From Paenibacillaceae bacterium (GTDB lineage: Bacteria > Bacillota > Bacilli > Paenibacillales > NBRC-103111), in the NCBI GenBank assembly GCA_020697475.1, contig JAJFMO010000114.1, positions 1-8,566 on the forward strand: a stretch of DNA of 8,566 nt, read 5' to 3'. The translations under genes and the position numbers were made by a program. Shown here piece after piece: positions 1-6,339 of the stretch. Under the pieces are notes generated by a model that saw nothing but the letters and a program-made list of their open reading frames with translations, searched no databases and was not told the DNA's origin. Every line of letters begins with the position of its first letter. Position 1 is the stretch's first letter.

Positions 1-578
1 CCGGTATCCATGGCACGCGCGGAGGCTTGAATGCGAATGACCCGAGCTTGCTCCGAACGCTGATACGTCGGGACCACGATCAGGTCGGGCTCCATCGAGG
101 CCAAGCACTCGAAATACTCCGGAAAGTATAAATCGAAGCATGTCGCAAAGGCGATCCGACACCCTTCCACGATCGTAAATCCCGGTTTGTGTCCTGGTTG
201 TATACGCAGTGACTCGCGTTCAAACAGTGTAGGATGCGTCTTTACGTATTCCGATTGGATCATGCCTTCACGGTTATACAAGAGTGAAACGTTCTCCAAG
301 CCTCGATCCGACTCGCGCACTGCATTGACGACGATATTCATTTTTTGCGTGCGCGCGATCTCGGGCAACTGCTCCATAAAGCTTCGCCCTTCCTCGCGGA
401 CACATCGGATCATCTCGCCATATTCGTTAATCCCCGGGCAATTCGCGTATTCCGGCAGCACCAGAAGATCCGTGCCCGCTGTGGCTTGCTTGGCTTCACT
501 CAACATGAAATCCATCGTATCTCGCGTTTCCGCCCCACCCCTGAAGGGGTAGGGCGGTTGAATATAAGCAATTTTCAT
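1..578 (-). CDS. Carbon-nitrogen hydrolase (nitrilase superfamily), C-terminus cut by window edge
   Basis: This gene starts at ATG 576-578 and reads leftward off the window; 192 codons are visible, open throughout. A textbook AGGAGG sits 4 nt before the ATG. The Glu-Lys-Cys triad of the nitrilase superfamily is recognisable: Glu43 in LVLPEYANCPG, Lys113 in EYVKTHP, and Cys147 in FATCFDLYFP. The N-terminal strand MKIAYIQPPY also fits the fold. Members hydrolyse non-peptide C-N bonds (amides, carbamoyl groups, sometimes nitriles) in the cytoplasm; the substrate cannot be read from this fragment. It begins 24 nt after the stop of the solute-binding lipoprotein gene on the same strand, so the two are probably co-transcribed, and the enzyme may act on the imported compound. 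I am confident of the superfamily but not of the specific reaction. Confidence 0.9.
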   Translation of the reverse strand, partial: MKIAYIQPPYPFRGGAETRDTMDFMLSEAKQATAGTDLLVLPEYANCPGINEYGEMIRCVREEGRSFMEQLPEIARTQKMNIVVNAVRESDRGLENVSLLYNREGMIQSEYVKTHPTLFERESLRIQPGHKPGFTIVEGCRIAFATCFDLYFPEYFECLASMEPDLIVVPTYQRSEQARVIRIQASARAMDT

Positions 579-602
579 GGTTCCTCCTATTCGGCGACTG
601 CT

Positions 603-1955
603 TTATTGCGCCTTCTTGGCGTTAATTGCCTGCTGGAACATCTCGGAACCGTCGTGCAAAGCGCTGTTGATATCCTTCTTGTCGATCAGCACTTCATTCC
701 AAGCAGCACGCAAAGCTTTCAAGCCGTCGGCATCATAGACCGAGACAGAGGGCAGCGGGGCCGGATGGCCTTTGAAAATTCCTTCCACGTGCTTGGATTT
801 CATCGTCGGGAAGTCGCCTCCGAACGCTTGCTGAACTCCCTTGCTCGTTAGCGCGCTGACTTGAGCGGTCTTGGAAATCGCCATGCCGACATCCTCGGAT
901 ACCATCAAGGAAATGACTTTGAATGCGGCGTCCTTATGCTTGCTGGCCGTGTCCAGCATCAGCGTATTTGCCTCAATCGCGGGATAAACGTTCGGCTTAT
1001 CCGAATAGGAAGGAAACTCAGCAATATCCCAATTGAAACCGTTCGTCGTTTCTTCCTTGATGTAATTCGGTATTTTATTATTGTTCGGAACCATGGCGGC
1101 GATTTTTTTGGCTTCGAACTCCGTGCTGTAGGCGCTGATATCCGCTTTGCTGTTAAATATGCCGGGAATATCCCAAACTTGCTTCATTTGGCCAAACAGC
1201 CTTTTCCAACCGTCGCTCTCGAATGCCGGTTTTTGCGCCTTCTGATCGTAGTACGGCAACGACAACTGGTATGCCATCTTATCGATCTGCTGCATTACAA
1301 CACCTTTGTACTGTGTACCACCGTCCGAGCGCGTCAATTTGGTCGCCAGTTCAATCAATTGTTCCCATGTCAACCCATCCTTCGGATAAGTGACGCCAAA
1401 TTTGTCAAAAATATCTTTGTTATAGTACAACGCCCAAGGACTGATGATTAGGGGAAGCCCGAAAATCTCGCCTTTGTCGCTGTAGCTTTTGATCCCGTTC
1501 ATGACGCCGGGTTCGAATTGGTTAAGGTCAATATTCGATTTCTTGATGTATGGAGCCAAGTCGTCGATCGCTTTGTAATCGTCCTTGAAAGTCACCGCGT
1601 AGGATTGGGCAGCGTAAATAATATCCGGCGCCACGCCTTGCGCCAACAATTGATCAAATAACGGATTTTTGGCGTCGCCGATCAATACGTTCAAAGTAAT
1701 ATACGGATACTTTTGCTTGACCTTCTCCGCTATGATCGTATTGAGGAAGTCGTTATAATTGCCCAGCCAATGAGAATAAATGGTCAATTCCACCGGAGTC
1801 GTATCTTCTACCGGCTCTTTGGCAGGTTGTTGCGCTCCCGAATTTCCTGCGTTTCCCGAATTCCCCTCGCTGTTTGAAGCAGCGCCTCCGCAACCGTTCA
1901 ACAACGAAGCCGCCAACAATGACATAAACAAGACCATAACGTATTTTTTTAGCAA
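603..1955 (-). CDS. ABC transporter family 1 extracellular solute-binding lipoprotein
   Basis: This is the predicted membrane-anchored binding protein that captures a solute, usually a sugar or oligosaccharide in this family, for an ABC importer. I chose TTG at 1953-1955 (450 aa) because GGAGAAGGAG lies 8 nt upstream and the protein then opens with a proper signal peptide: KK, a hydrophobic stretch MVLFMSLLAASLL, and a lipobox-like LNGC with Cys22 as the lipidation site. An upstream ATG at 2027 would add 24 residues that spoil the signal peptide. After the Cys comes a Gly/Asn/Ser-rich tether (residues 23-48). The fold is typical, with LPLIISPWALYYNKDIFDKFG near residues 167-187, a hallmark segment of bacterial family 1 binding proteins. 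It is divergent from an AraC regulator and followed by a nitrilase-type hydrolase. No permease genes are visible, so the ligand stays open. Confidence 0.92.
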   Translation of the reverse strand: MLKKYVMVLFMSLLAASLLNGCGGAASNSEGNSGNAGNSGAQQPAKEPVEDTTPVELTIYSHWLGNYNDFLNTIIAEKVKQKYPYITLNVLIGDAKNPLFDQLLAQGVAPDIIYAAQSYAVTFKDDYKAIDDLAPYIKKSNIDLNQFEPGVMNGIKSYSDKGEIFGLPLIISPWALYYNKDIFDKFGVTYPKDGLTWEQLIELATKLTRSDGGTQYKGVVMQQIDKMAYQLSLPYYDQKAQKPAFESDGWKRLFGQMKQVWDIPGIFNSKADISAYSTEFEAKKIAAMVPNNNKIPNYIKEETTNGFNWDIAEFPSYSDKPNVYPAIEANTLMLDTASKHKDAAFKVISLMVSEDVGMAISKTAQVSALTSKGVQQAFGGDFPTMKSKHVEGIFKGHPAPLPSVSVYDADGLKALRAAWNEVLIDKKDINSALHDGSEMFQQAINAKKAQ

Positions 1956-2001
1956 GTGAACCGCTCCTTCTCCATCTTTATAAACCCGTGTGCATGATAA
2001 C

Positions 2002-2030
2002 ATTATAAGGAAATGGCTATTCGGCAAGTT
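2002..2030 (-). promoter_or_regulatory. Candidate promoter of the solute-binding gene (good -10, no real -35)
   Basis: On the minus strand a perfect TATAAT lies at 2002-2007, about 47 nt upstream of the TTG start. At the ideal 17-nt spacing the hexamer is AACTTG (2025-2030), which does not resemble TTGACA. The nearest TTG-type hexamer, TTGCCG at 2022-2027, would give only a 14-nt spacer. A strong -10 with a defective -35 is common at promoters that need an activator, and the divergent AraC protein is the obvious candidate. The sequence shows the hexamers; activation is inferred. Confidence 0.5.
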
Positions 2031-2038
2031 GTTTATTT

Positions 2039-2069
2039 TTGAGATTGGTATGCTTTTTTTTGATATAAT
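2039..2069 (+). promoter_or_regulatory. Candidate promoter of the AraC regulator gene, extended -10
   Basis: TATAAT at 2064-2069 is preceded by TGA (2061-2063), giving an extended -10 (TGnTATAAT). The best -35 is TTGAGA at 2039-2044 with a long 19-nt spacer, which the extended -10 could offset. Transcription would begin near 2076, leaving a leader of only about 22 nt before the ATG at 2099. The -10 is also the centre of an imperfect T-tract/A-tract dyad (about 2054-2078). Confidence 0.5.
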
Positions 2070-2098
2070 CAGGAAAAAAGGAAGCCGGGGGCGGGATT

Positions 2099-2956
2099 AT
2101 GGGGGCAATACGCGAGCACTTGCAGCATGATCATATGTTTCCCTTTATTTTGAGGTATCAATTTCATGGGATTGCCGGCTTGAAATCCAAATTCCATTGG
2201 CATGATTGGTATGAGGTGTTGTTTGTTCATGAGGGGTGCGGAACTTTCTTCATTGATCCGTCATTCTACGAAATGAAGCAAGGGGATGTATTCCTGCTGC
2301 CCGGAGGCATAATCCATCAGACGATTCCCGATCGTCTCCAATCATATACCGTTAGCGTTATTCAATTTGATCCGGAATTGATCAACCCAAATTCTTACGG
2401 CGACCAATTTGGGTATCTTGAAGCTTTCCGTCAGCATAGCCCGACTAAGCTTAACCTTACAGAAACACAGCAAATCGGCATTAACGTGGTTCTTGAGCAG
2501 ATGTTTCAGGAAATGAAAACCCGGGAACGCGGATACCGCCACTCCATCATACTGCTTTTTCAAAAAATATTGATTGATATTAATCGCATTGGCGGTGTAC
2601 GGGAAGTACATCCCGCCGCTTCTCGAAGTGAAGCGTGGATGAAAGAGATTTTCGTCTACATCGAGAATCATCTGATGGAAGAGTTGTCGCTTACCCATCT
2701 GGCGGCTCAAGCGTTGGTCAGTCCAGCGCATTTCAGCCGGGTGTTCAAGCAGATGACCGGCCTTCATGTACCGGCCTATCTCCGCACGAAGCGACTGATG
2801 CTGGTCAAAGACCTGCTTTCGCAAACCGACATGCCGATCAACCGGATCGCCGAAAGATGCGGGTTCGCGAGCCCTTCCCATTTTCACAAAATATTCAAGG
2901 AACAGATGGGCTGCACCCCCGCGGCCTACCGCAAGAGCAACGAAGTGACCGGTTGA
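2099..2956 (+). CDS. AraC/XylS-family transcriptional regulator with N-terminal cupin sensor domain
   Basis: A 285-residue one-component regulator. Residues about 30-90 form a cupin-type ligand pocket (FHWHDWYEVLFVHEGCGTF, then GDVFLLPGGIIHQT), the usual effector-sensing half of sugar-responsive AraC proteins. Residues about 180-280 carry two helix-turn-helix motifs: LSLTHLAAQALVSPAHFSRVFKQMTG and the signature half INRIAERCGFASPSHFHKIFKEQMGCTPAAYRK. The length is normal for the family. It is divergent from the solute-binding lipoprotein gene across about 140 bp, so it most likely binds there and controls uptake and the downstream hydrolase. The start is less sure than the family: no good ribosome binding site precedes ATG 2099 (only AAGGAAG about 15 nt away and a G-rich stretch). 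An in-frame ATG at residue 13 is possible but has no better site. Confidence 0.93.
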   Translation: MGAIREHLQHDHMFPFILRYQFHGIAGLKSKFHWHDWYEVLFVHEGCGTFFIDPSFYEMKQGDVFLLPGGIIHQTIPDRLQSYTVSVIQFDPELINPNSYGDQFGYLEAFRQHSPTKLNLTETQQIGINVVLEQMFQEMKTRERGYRHSIILLFQKILIDINRIGGVREVHPAASRSEAWMKEIFVYIENHLMEELSLTHLAAQALVSPAHFSRVFKQMTGLHVPAYLRTKRLMLVKDLLSQTDMPINRIAERCGFASPSHFHKIFKEQMGCTPAAYRKSNEVTG

Positions 2957-3036
2957 GGCGTTCGCCGACCTACAGCACTTGCACTGAAAGCAGACAACAA
3001 GCGGCAAGTATACTCTGGCGGGGGCGGATAGCGGGA

Positions 3037-3332
3037 GATCGAGTCGGGGGCTGGTTAACGGCCTTTTGGCCGCTAAGTGCTGCGTTTGATCGAGTCGGGA
3101 GCTAGTTAACGGCCTTTTCGCCGTTAAGTGCTGCGTTTGATCGAGTCGGGGGCTGGTTAACGGCCTTTTCGCCGTTAAGTGCTGCGTTTGATCGAGTCGG
3201 GGCTGGTTAACGGCCTTTTCGCCGCTAAGTGCTGCGTTTGATCGAGTCGGGGGCTGGTTAACAGCCTTTTGGCCGCTAAGTGCTGCGTTTGATCGAGTCG
3301 AGGGCTTGTTAACCGCTTTTTGGCCGTTAAGT
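3037..3332. repeat. Tandem array of ~5.8 copies of a 51-bp hairpin-bearing unit
   Basis: The gene-free stretch 2957-3340 is dominated by this array. Units begin with GATCGAGTCG at 3037, 3088, 3139, 3190, 3240 and 3291. Units 1, 2, 3 and 5 are 51 bp, unit 4 is 50 bp (one G lost), and unit 6 is diverged and cut short near 3332. Each unit holds an inverted repeat: TTAACGGC and GCCGTTAA with a CTTTTC loop (perfect in units 2 and 3), or TTAACGGCC/GGCCGCTAA around TTTT in unit 1. A conserved segment AGTGCTGCGTTTGATCGAG joins successive hairpins. No U-tract follows the stems, so these are not classical intrinsic terminators. The array lies between the convergent araC-type gene and rsuA, and its last hairpin starts about 10 nt past the rsuA stop. 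Segment 2957-3036 before it shows nothing recognisable. Confidence 0.95.
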
Positions 3333-3340
3333 TGCCCCCA

Positions 3341-4162
3341 CTATACCAATAAACGCGCCAATTCGTCTTCCCTCAACTCACGAACTTCCCCGGGGCGCAA
3401 CGACTCATCCAACTTCAGCGAACCCATCGACAAACGCTTCAAATAATCCACCCGCTTGCCGACGGCGATGAACATTCGTTTCACTTGATGGAACTTGCCC
3501 TCGACGATCGTCAGCAGCACCTCGGAATGTTCTTCACTACCGCCATCACTGCCACTTTCACCATCTCCGCTAATGTTTCCGCCAACGCCATCACTTCCAC
3601 TTTCACCATCGCCGCCACTTTCACCATCCCCGCCACCCTGGCTCAAAATCTCCAACTCCGCCGGCAACGTTGTATACCCGTCGTCGAGCGTCACCCCGCG
3701 CTTGAACGCCTCGCCATCCGCCGCATCCACCCGCCCGAGCACTCGGGCGTAGTACGTCTTCGGCACATGCTTGCGCGGCGACAGCAGCCGGTGGGCGAGC
3801 GCCCCGTCGTTCGTCAGCAGCAGCAGCCCTTCCGTATCTTTATCAAGCCTTCCAACGGGAAACACGGAAAAATGCCGATACCCTTTATCCAGCAGATCGA
3901 CGACCGTGCGCTCACGCGTGTCTTCGGTAGCCGAGACAACGCCAGGCGGCTTATTCATCATCAAATAAACATGCTCGCGATACAAGATCGGGGCACCGTC
4001 AACCTCCAGCTTATCCTGCTGGGGATTGACCTGCATCCCGCTGTCTTTGGCCACCGCACCGTTCACTAGGACAGCGCCGCGCCTAACAAGTTGCTTAATT
4101 TCGCTGCGGGTGCCAAGTCCGACATGCGCCAATATTTTATCCAACCGCTGGGTTGCCTTCAT
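3341..4162 (-). CDS. rsuA: RsuA-type 16S rRNA pseudouridine synthase with acidic/glycine linker insertion
   Basis: A 273-residue RsuA/RluB-family enzyme that isomerises a uridine to pseudouridine in rRNA. In E. coli, RsuA acts at 16S U516; assignment to that branch here rests on the VYLMMNKPPGVVSATED segment and is likely but not certain. Residues about 5-50 are an S4 RNA-binding domain (RLDKILAHVGLGTRSEIKQLVRRGAVLVNG). The catalytic motif is GRLDKDTEGLLLLTNDG with Asp107 as the expected nucleophile, and EGKFHQVKRMF (221-231) is the conserved C-terminal motif. E. coli RsuA is about 231 residues; the surplus here is mostly a Gly/Asp/Ser/Glu linker at residues 176-213 inside the catalytic domain, encoded by a DNA minisatellite. 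ATG 4160-4162 has GGAG 5 nt upstream. It starts 31 nt after the membrane-anchored protein gene, probably in the same transcript. Confidence 0.93.
   Translation of the reverse strand: MKATQRLDKILAHVGLGTRSEIKQLVRRGAVLVNGAVAKDSGMQVNPQQDKLEVDGAPILYREHVYLMMNKPPGVVSATEDTRERTVVDLLDKGYRHFSVFPVGRLDKDTEGLLLLTNDGALAHRLLSPRKHVPKTYYARVLGRVDAADGEAFKRGVTLDDGYTTLPAELEILSQGGGDGESGGDGESGSDGVGGNISGDGESGSDGGSEEHSEVLLTIVEGKFHQVKRMFIAVGKRVDYLKRLSMGSLKLDESLRPGEVRELREDELARLLV
3552..3628. repeat. In-frame minisatellite inside rsuA encoding the Gly/Asp/Ser linker
   Basis: The 14-mer CCACTTTCACCATC occurs three times, at 3552-3565, 3597-3610 and 3615-3628, spaced 45 and 18 bp apart. Both spacings are multiples of 9, so the reading frame of rsuA is kept. 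On the coding strand the repeats translate to DGESG-type units. The surrounding linker DNA (3524-3637) is made of related, more degenerate copies. Confidence 0.85.
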
Positions 4163-4193
4163 CGTAGCTCCAATCGCCTTGCCTTCCTTAAGA

Positions 4194-5840
4194 TCATGGA
4201 GTGATCATCATGAAATACAGCCTTAAGCCCCCGTCGAACGGATGGGTATGCGCGAGGAAGCCGCCGGTCATCCATAGAAAATCGCTCGTTTCAAACTTGT
4301 ATTTCTTGTAATTCAACAATGAGACACCCAAATCCGGCCGGGTGAACGAGCGGCTGTATACCCGCTGATTCGGCTCGTCCGTATACACAATGAGATCCTG
4401 GTCTTGATTTTTCATCAACTCGCGGTTTTTCCACTTTGGCAAATAGTACGTTCCGTCCGCCAGATTAATGAAGCAATGAATGTAGGAATCCGGGTTGCCG
4501 TCGAGCTTGACGGTCGTGAAGAAGATGTCCTTCTTATCCCAACGGTCCGGCACATTGAGACGCTGCAACGAGGCCATCTCGCCGGTTTGCATGTCGCCCG
4601 TCATCCAATCCACCGTCTGCTTGAACCATTCACCGCCGGTATCCCGCGCGACCGTGTACTTGTGCAGAATGACGACATTCTTATCCTCGATATAGCCGGC
4701 AAATTCCAGAAACTCATCCGAATCCGGTGAAAGCGCGAATCGCATGAGCGGACTGCCGTCCATCTTCGCTATCTGCACGCCTTTGGCGGTCAACAAGCTG
4801 TCATGGGTCCCGGTCAAAATGTTCTTATTCGAGCGATCGTACGTAAAGTTATAATAAATAATTTTGCTCGAGGCATCAAATCCCGGTTCGATATACCCGC
4901 TCTCTGCGAGAAATGGCTGGCTCTTCTTCTGCTCGGCGGCATCGATCAGCCAGACGGTCGGTTGGAGCGATTCCGAGTAATACATGATGACGTCCTTGAC
5001 CGAAGAGGCAATATAGTTTCCGTTGGATCGCCCTTCGACAGGCGGAACGAATTCCATCAGCATCGCCCCGTCACTGACCTTGAATTCCGTAATCTTGTCG
5101 TGGTTGTCCTTGAACATCAAATACTTATTGTCCGAAGTGACCCAACCGGACACGATATACGAAGTTGACGTTTGGCTTGGGCTGATTCGCAGTACGTCCA
5201 TAATCGGCGTCATCCTGTCGGTTGACCAATCGTAATCGACCACTGTATAAACCAGATCGTCGCCTTCGGTCTGGGTCGAGAGGATCAGCATATCGCTTTC
5301 GCCGGTGAAACCTAGCACCATGTTGCCCTTCTTGATCTGCTCCGGCCAGTTGCCGTAATTGTAAGAGGTCGGTACGACTTCATACTTGCCGCCGGCGGGG
5401 TCGGTGATGATCGCATCGACTTGAGTCCAGTGTTCGGAGCCGTTGATGTAGGAGCGTTGCACGAGATTGACCAGATGGGTCGTGTCTTTGCTGCGGAACT
5501 GCCCGATCTCCTGCACATTCGTGGAATTGAGCACCAATTGGAAGCCTTTGGTGAGCTTTGCTTTATTAATGGCCAATTTCGGAAACATGAATTCTTCAGT
5601 TCGCGGGTTTTTCTCGGTAAAAGTCCCGTACGGATCGAATACATCGCTGCTATCATACACTCTAAGCGGTACCCCGATCGTACCGTTTCCTTCGTCGGCG
5701 GATTTCTCCCCCCACACCCCGCTCGGCGCAGTAACCAGGAAAATATAAAAAAACAACCCGCTTAATAAAATAACGACGGCTGTATAGATCGTGTACATAT
5801 TCTTCCAGGATTTACGCTTTTGTATGCGGTTTCCTTCCAT
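4194..5840 (-). CDS. Unrecognised membrane-anchored protein, possible extracytoplasmic beta-propeller
   Basis: I do not recognise the family. The protein is 548 residues from ATG 5838-5840, or 552 from TTG 5852. AAAGGAG (5853-5859) touches the TTG and is 12 nt from the ATG, so the start is ambiguous; another TTG at 5849 is 3 nt away. A basic N-terminus (NRIQKRKSWK) precedes one hydrophobic segment at about residues 16-37 (MYTIYTAVVILLSGLFFYIFLV), so it should be a type II anchor with about 500 residues outside the membrane. There is no lipobox Cys. The rest is rich in aromatic and beta-prone stretches with repeated turns such as SDGAMLMEF, MDGSPLMRFALSPDSDEF and LADGTYYLP, which resemble blades of a propeller; this fold is only inferred. 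It lies between the DUF309 gene and rsuA, with a hairpin leader in front. Confidence 0.85.
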   Translation of the reverse strand: MEGNRIQKRKSWKNMYTIYTAVVILLSGLFFYIFLVTAPSGVWGEKSADEGNGTIGVPLRVYDSSDVFDPYGTFTEKNPRTEEFMFPKLAINKAKLTKGFQLVLNSTNVQEIGQFRSKDTTHLVNLVQRSYINGSEHWTQVDAIITDPAGGKYEVVPTSYNYGNWPEQIKKGNMVLGFTGESDMLILSTQTEGDDLVYTVVDYDWSTDRMTPIMDVLRISPSQTSTSYIVSGWVTSDNKYLMFKDNHDKITEFKVSDGAMLMEFVPPVEGRSNGNYIASSVKDVIMYYSESLQPTVWLIDAAEQKKSQPFLAESGYIEPGFDASSKIIYYNFTYDRSNKNILTGTHDSLLTAKGVQIAKMDGSPLMRFALSPDSDEFLEFAGYIEDKNVVILHKYTVARDTGGEWFKQTVDWMTGDMQTGEMASLQRLNVPDRWDKKDIFFTTVKLDGNPDSYIHCFINLADGTYYLPKWKNRELMKNQDQDLIVYTDEPNQRVYSRSFTRPDLGVSLLNYKKYKFETSDFLWMTGGFLAHTHPFDGGLRLYFMMITP

Positions 5841-5852
5841 CGGATTCAACAA

Positions 5853-5883
5853 CTCCTTTGTGTGAAAGTCTTTACTTCCACAC
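5853..5883 (-). promoter_or_regulatory. Leader hairpin abutting the ribosome binding site of the membrane-anchored protein gene
   Basis: On the minus strand GTGTGGAAGT (5874-5883), loop AAAG (5870-5873) and ACTTTCACAC (5860-5869) form a 10-bp stem with one G-U wobble. The stem ends at 5860 and the AAAGGAG ribosome binding site (5853-5859) follows at once. In RNA the structure could modulate ribosome access; as DNA it could be an operator dyad. It is not a terminator, as no U-tract follows. Confidence 0.6.
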
Positions 5884-5931
5884 CCGAGTCAGGAAATCCT
5901 TTTTTTCGCCGATGAATTGTTTCTGGAAAAG

Positions 5932-6339
5932 TTATTCAGCTATCACCCGGTCGACCATAGCGGCCAGTTCCGTATCTAGGATTGAGATATTCAGGTCGTA
6001 GAAATCAAACGGCGACTGCCCAAGCTGCTCCAGCTTGCCCAAATATTGCCTCGCGTCGCCCAGCAGCTTCCCCAGATCGATCCCCCATACATCCGCGGGA
6101 TAAGGGGAAAGCTTGGCGATCCCGCCCTGCAGCAGCTTGATCGCCCCCGAAACGTTGTCGTTGCGGTAATGGTACAGGCCGACGGCGATTTGCAGCAACC
6201 CTTGGCACAGCAGGCTGCGTCCCTCCTCCATCCACAGCTCCTCCATCACCTCATGGCATTCGAAATAATCCCTTGTCACGTTAAAATGGTGCAAAAATTG
6301 GACATATTTTTCATCATATCCTCTTGGAATGCCGTTCAC
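5932..6339 (-). CDS. DUF309 family protein
   Basis: A 135-residue protein from GTG 6337-6339. The hallmark of DUF309 is present near the N-terminus, FNVTRDYFECHEVMEELWMEEG (the core FECHEVMEELW at residues 26-36), followed by LLQIAVGLYHYRNDNVSGAIKLLQGG. The family is a small, mostly alpha-helical protein of unknown biochemical role; the invariant His and Glu residues hint at a metal or ligand site, but nothing more can be said. The open frame extends upstream to 6426, inside relQ. I prefer the GTG because it overlaps the relQ TGA in a GTGA junction, has AGGGGG about 10 nt upstream, and gives the usual family length. The overlap implies translational coupling to relQ, so the two proteins are made together. 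Confidence 0.9.
   Translation of the reverse strand: MNGIPRGYDEKYVQFLHHFNVTRDYFECHEVMEELWMEEGRSLLCQGLLQIAVGLYHYRNDNVSGAIKLLQGGIAKLSPYPADVWGIDLGKLLGDARQYLGKLEQLGQSPFDFYDLNISILDTELAAMVDRVIAE

Noticed and set aside
345..851. 168-codon plus-strand open frame spanning the hydrolase/binding-protein junction
   Set aside because: It is antisense to two well-supported genes and has no start signal or recognisable motif.
861..1451. 196-codon open frame on the plus strand
   Set aside because: It is the antisense shadow of the solute-binding protein gene; the composition is not protein-like and no domain is visible.
2342..3007. 221-codon open frame on the minus strand
   Set aside because: It lies antisense to the clearly real AraC-family gene, its translation is Cys/His/Arg-rich without any family resemblance, and no ribosome binding site supports it.
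2635..3105. 156-codon plus-strand open frame running into the hairpin array
   Set aside because: It is a shifted frame over the AraC DNA-binding domain that continues by chance into the repeats.
3037..3332. CRISPR array
   Set aside because: The whole 51-bp unit repeats, including the part that would be the spacer, so there are no unique spacers. No cas genes are present.
3037..3332. Stack of intrinsic terminators
   Set aside because: Hairpins are present but no run of T follows them on either strand.
3485..4069. 194-codon plus-strand open frame with Thr/Ala repeats
   Set aside because: The repeats are the reverse reading of the rsuA minisatellite; the frame is antisense to the catalytic domain of rsuA.
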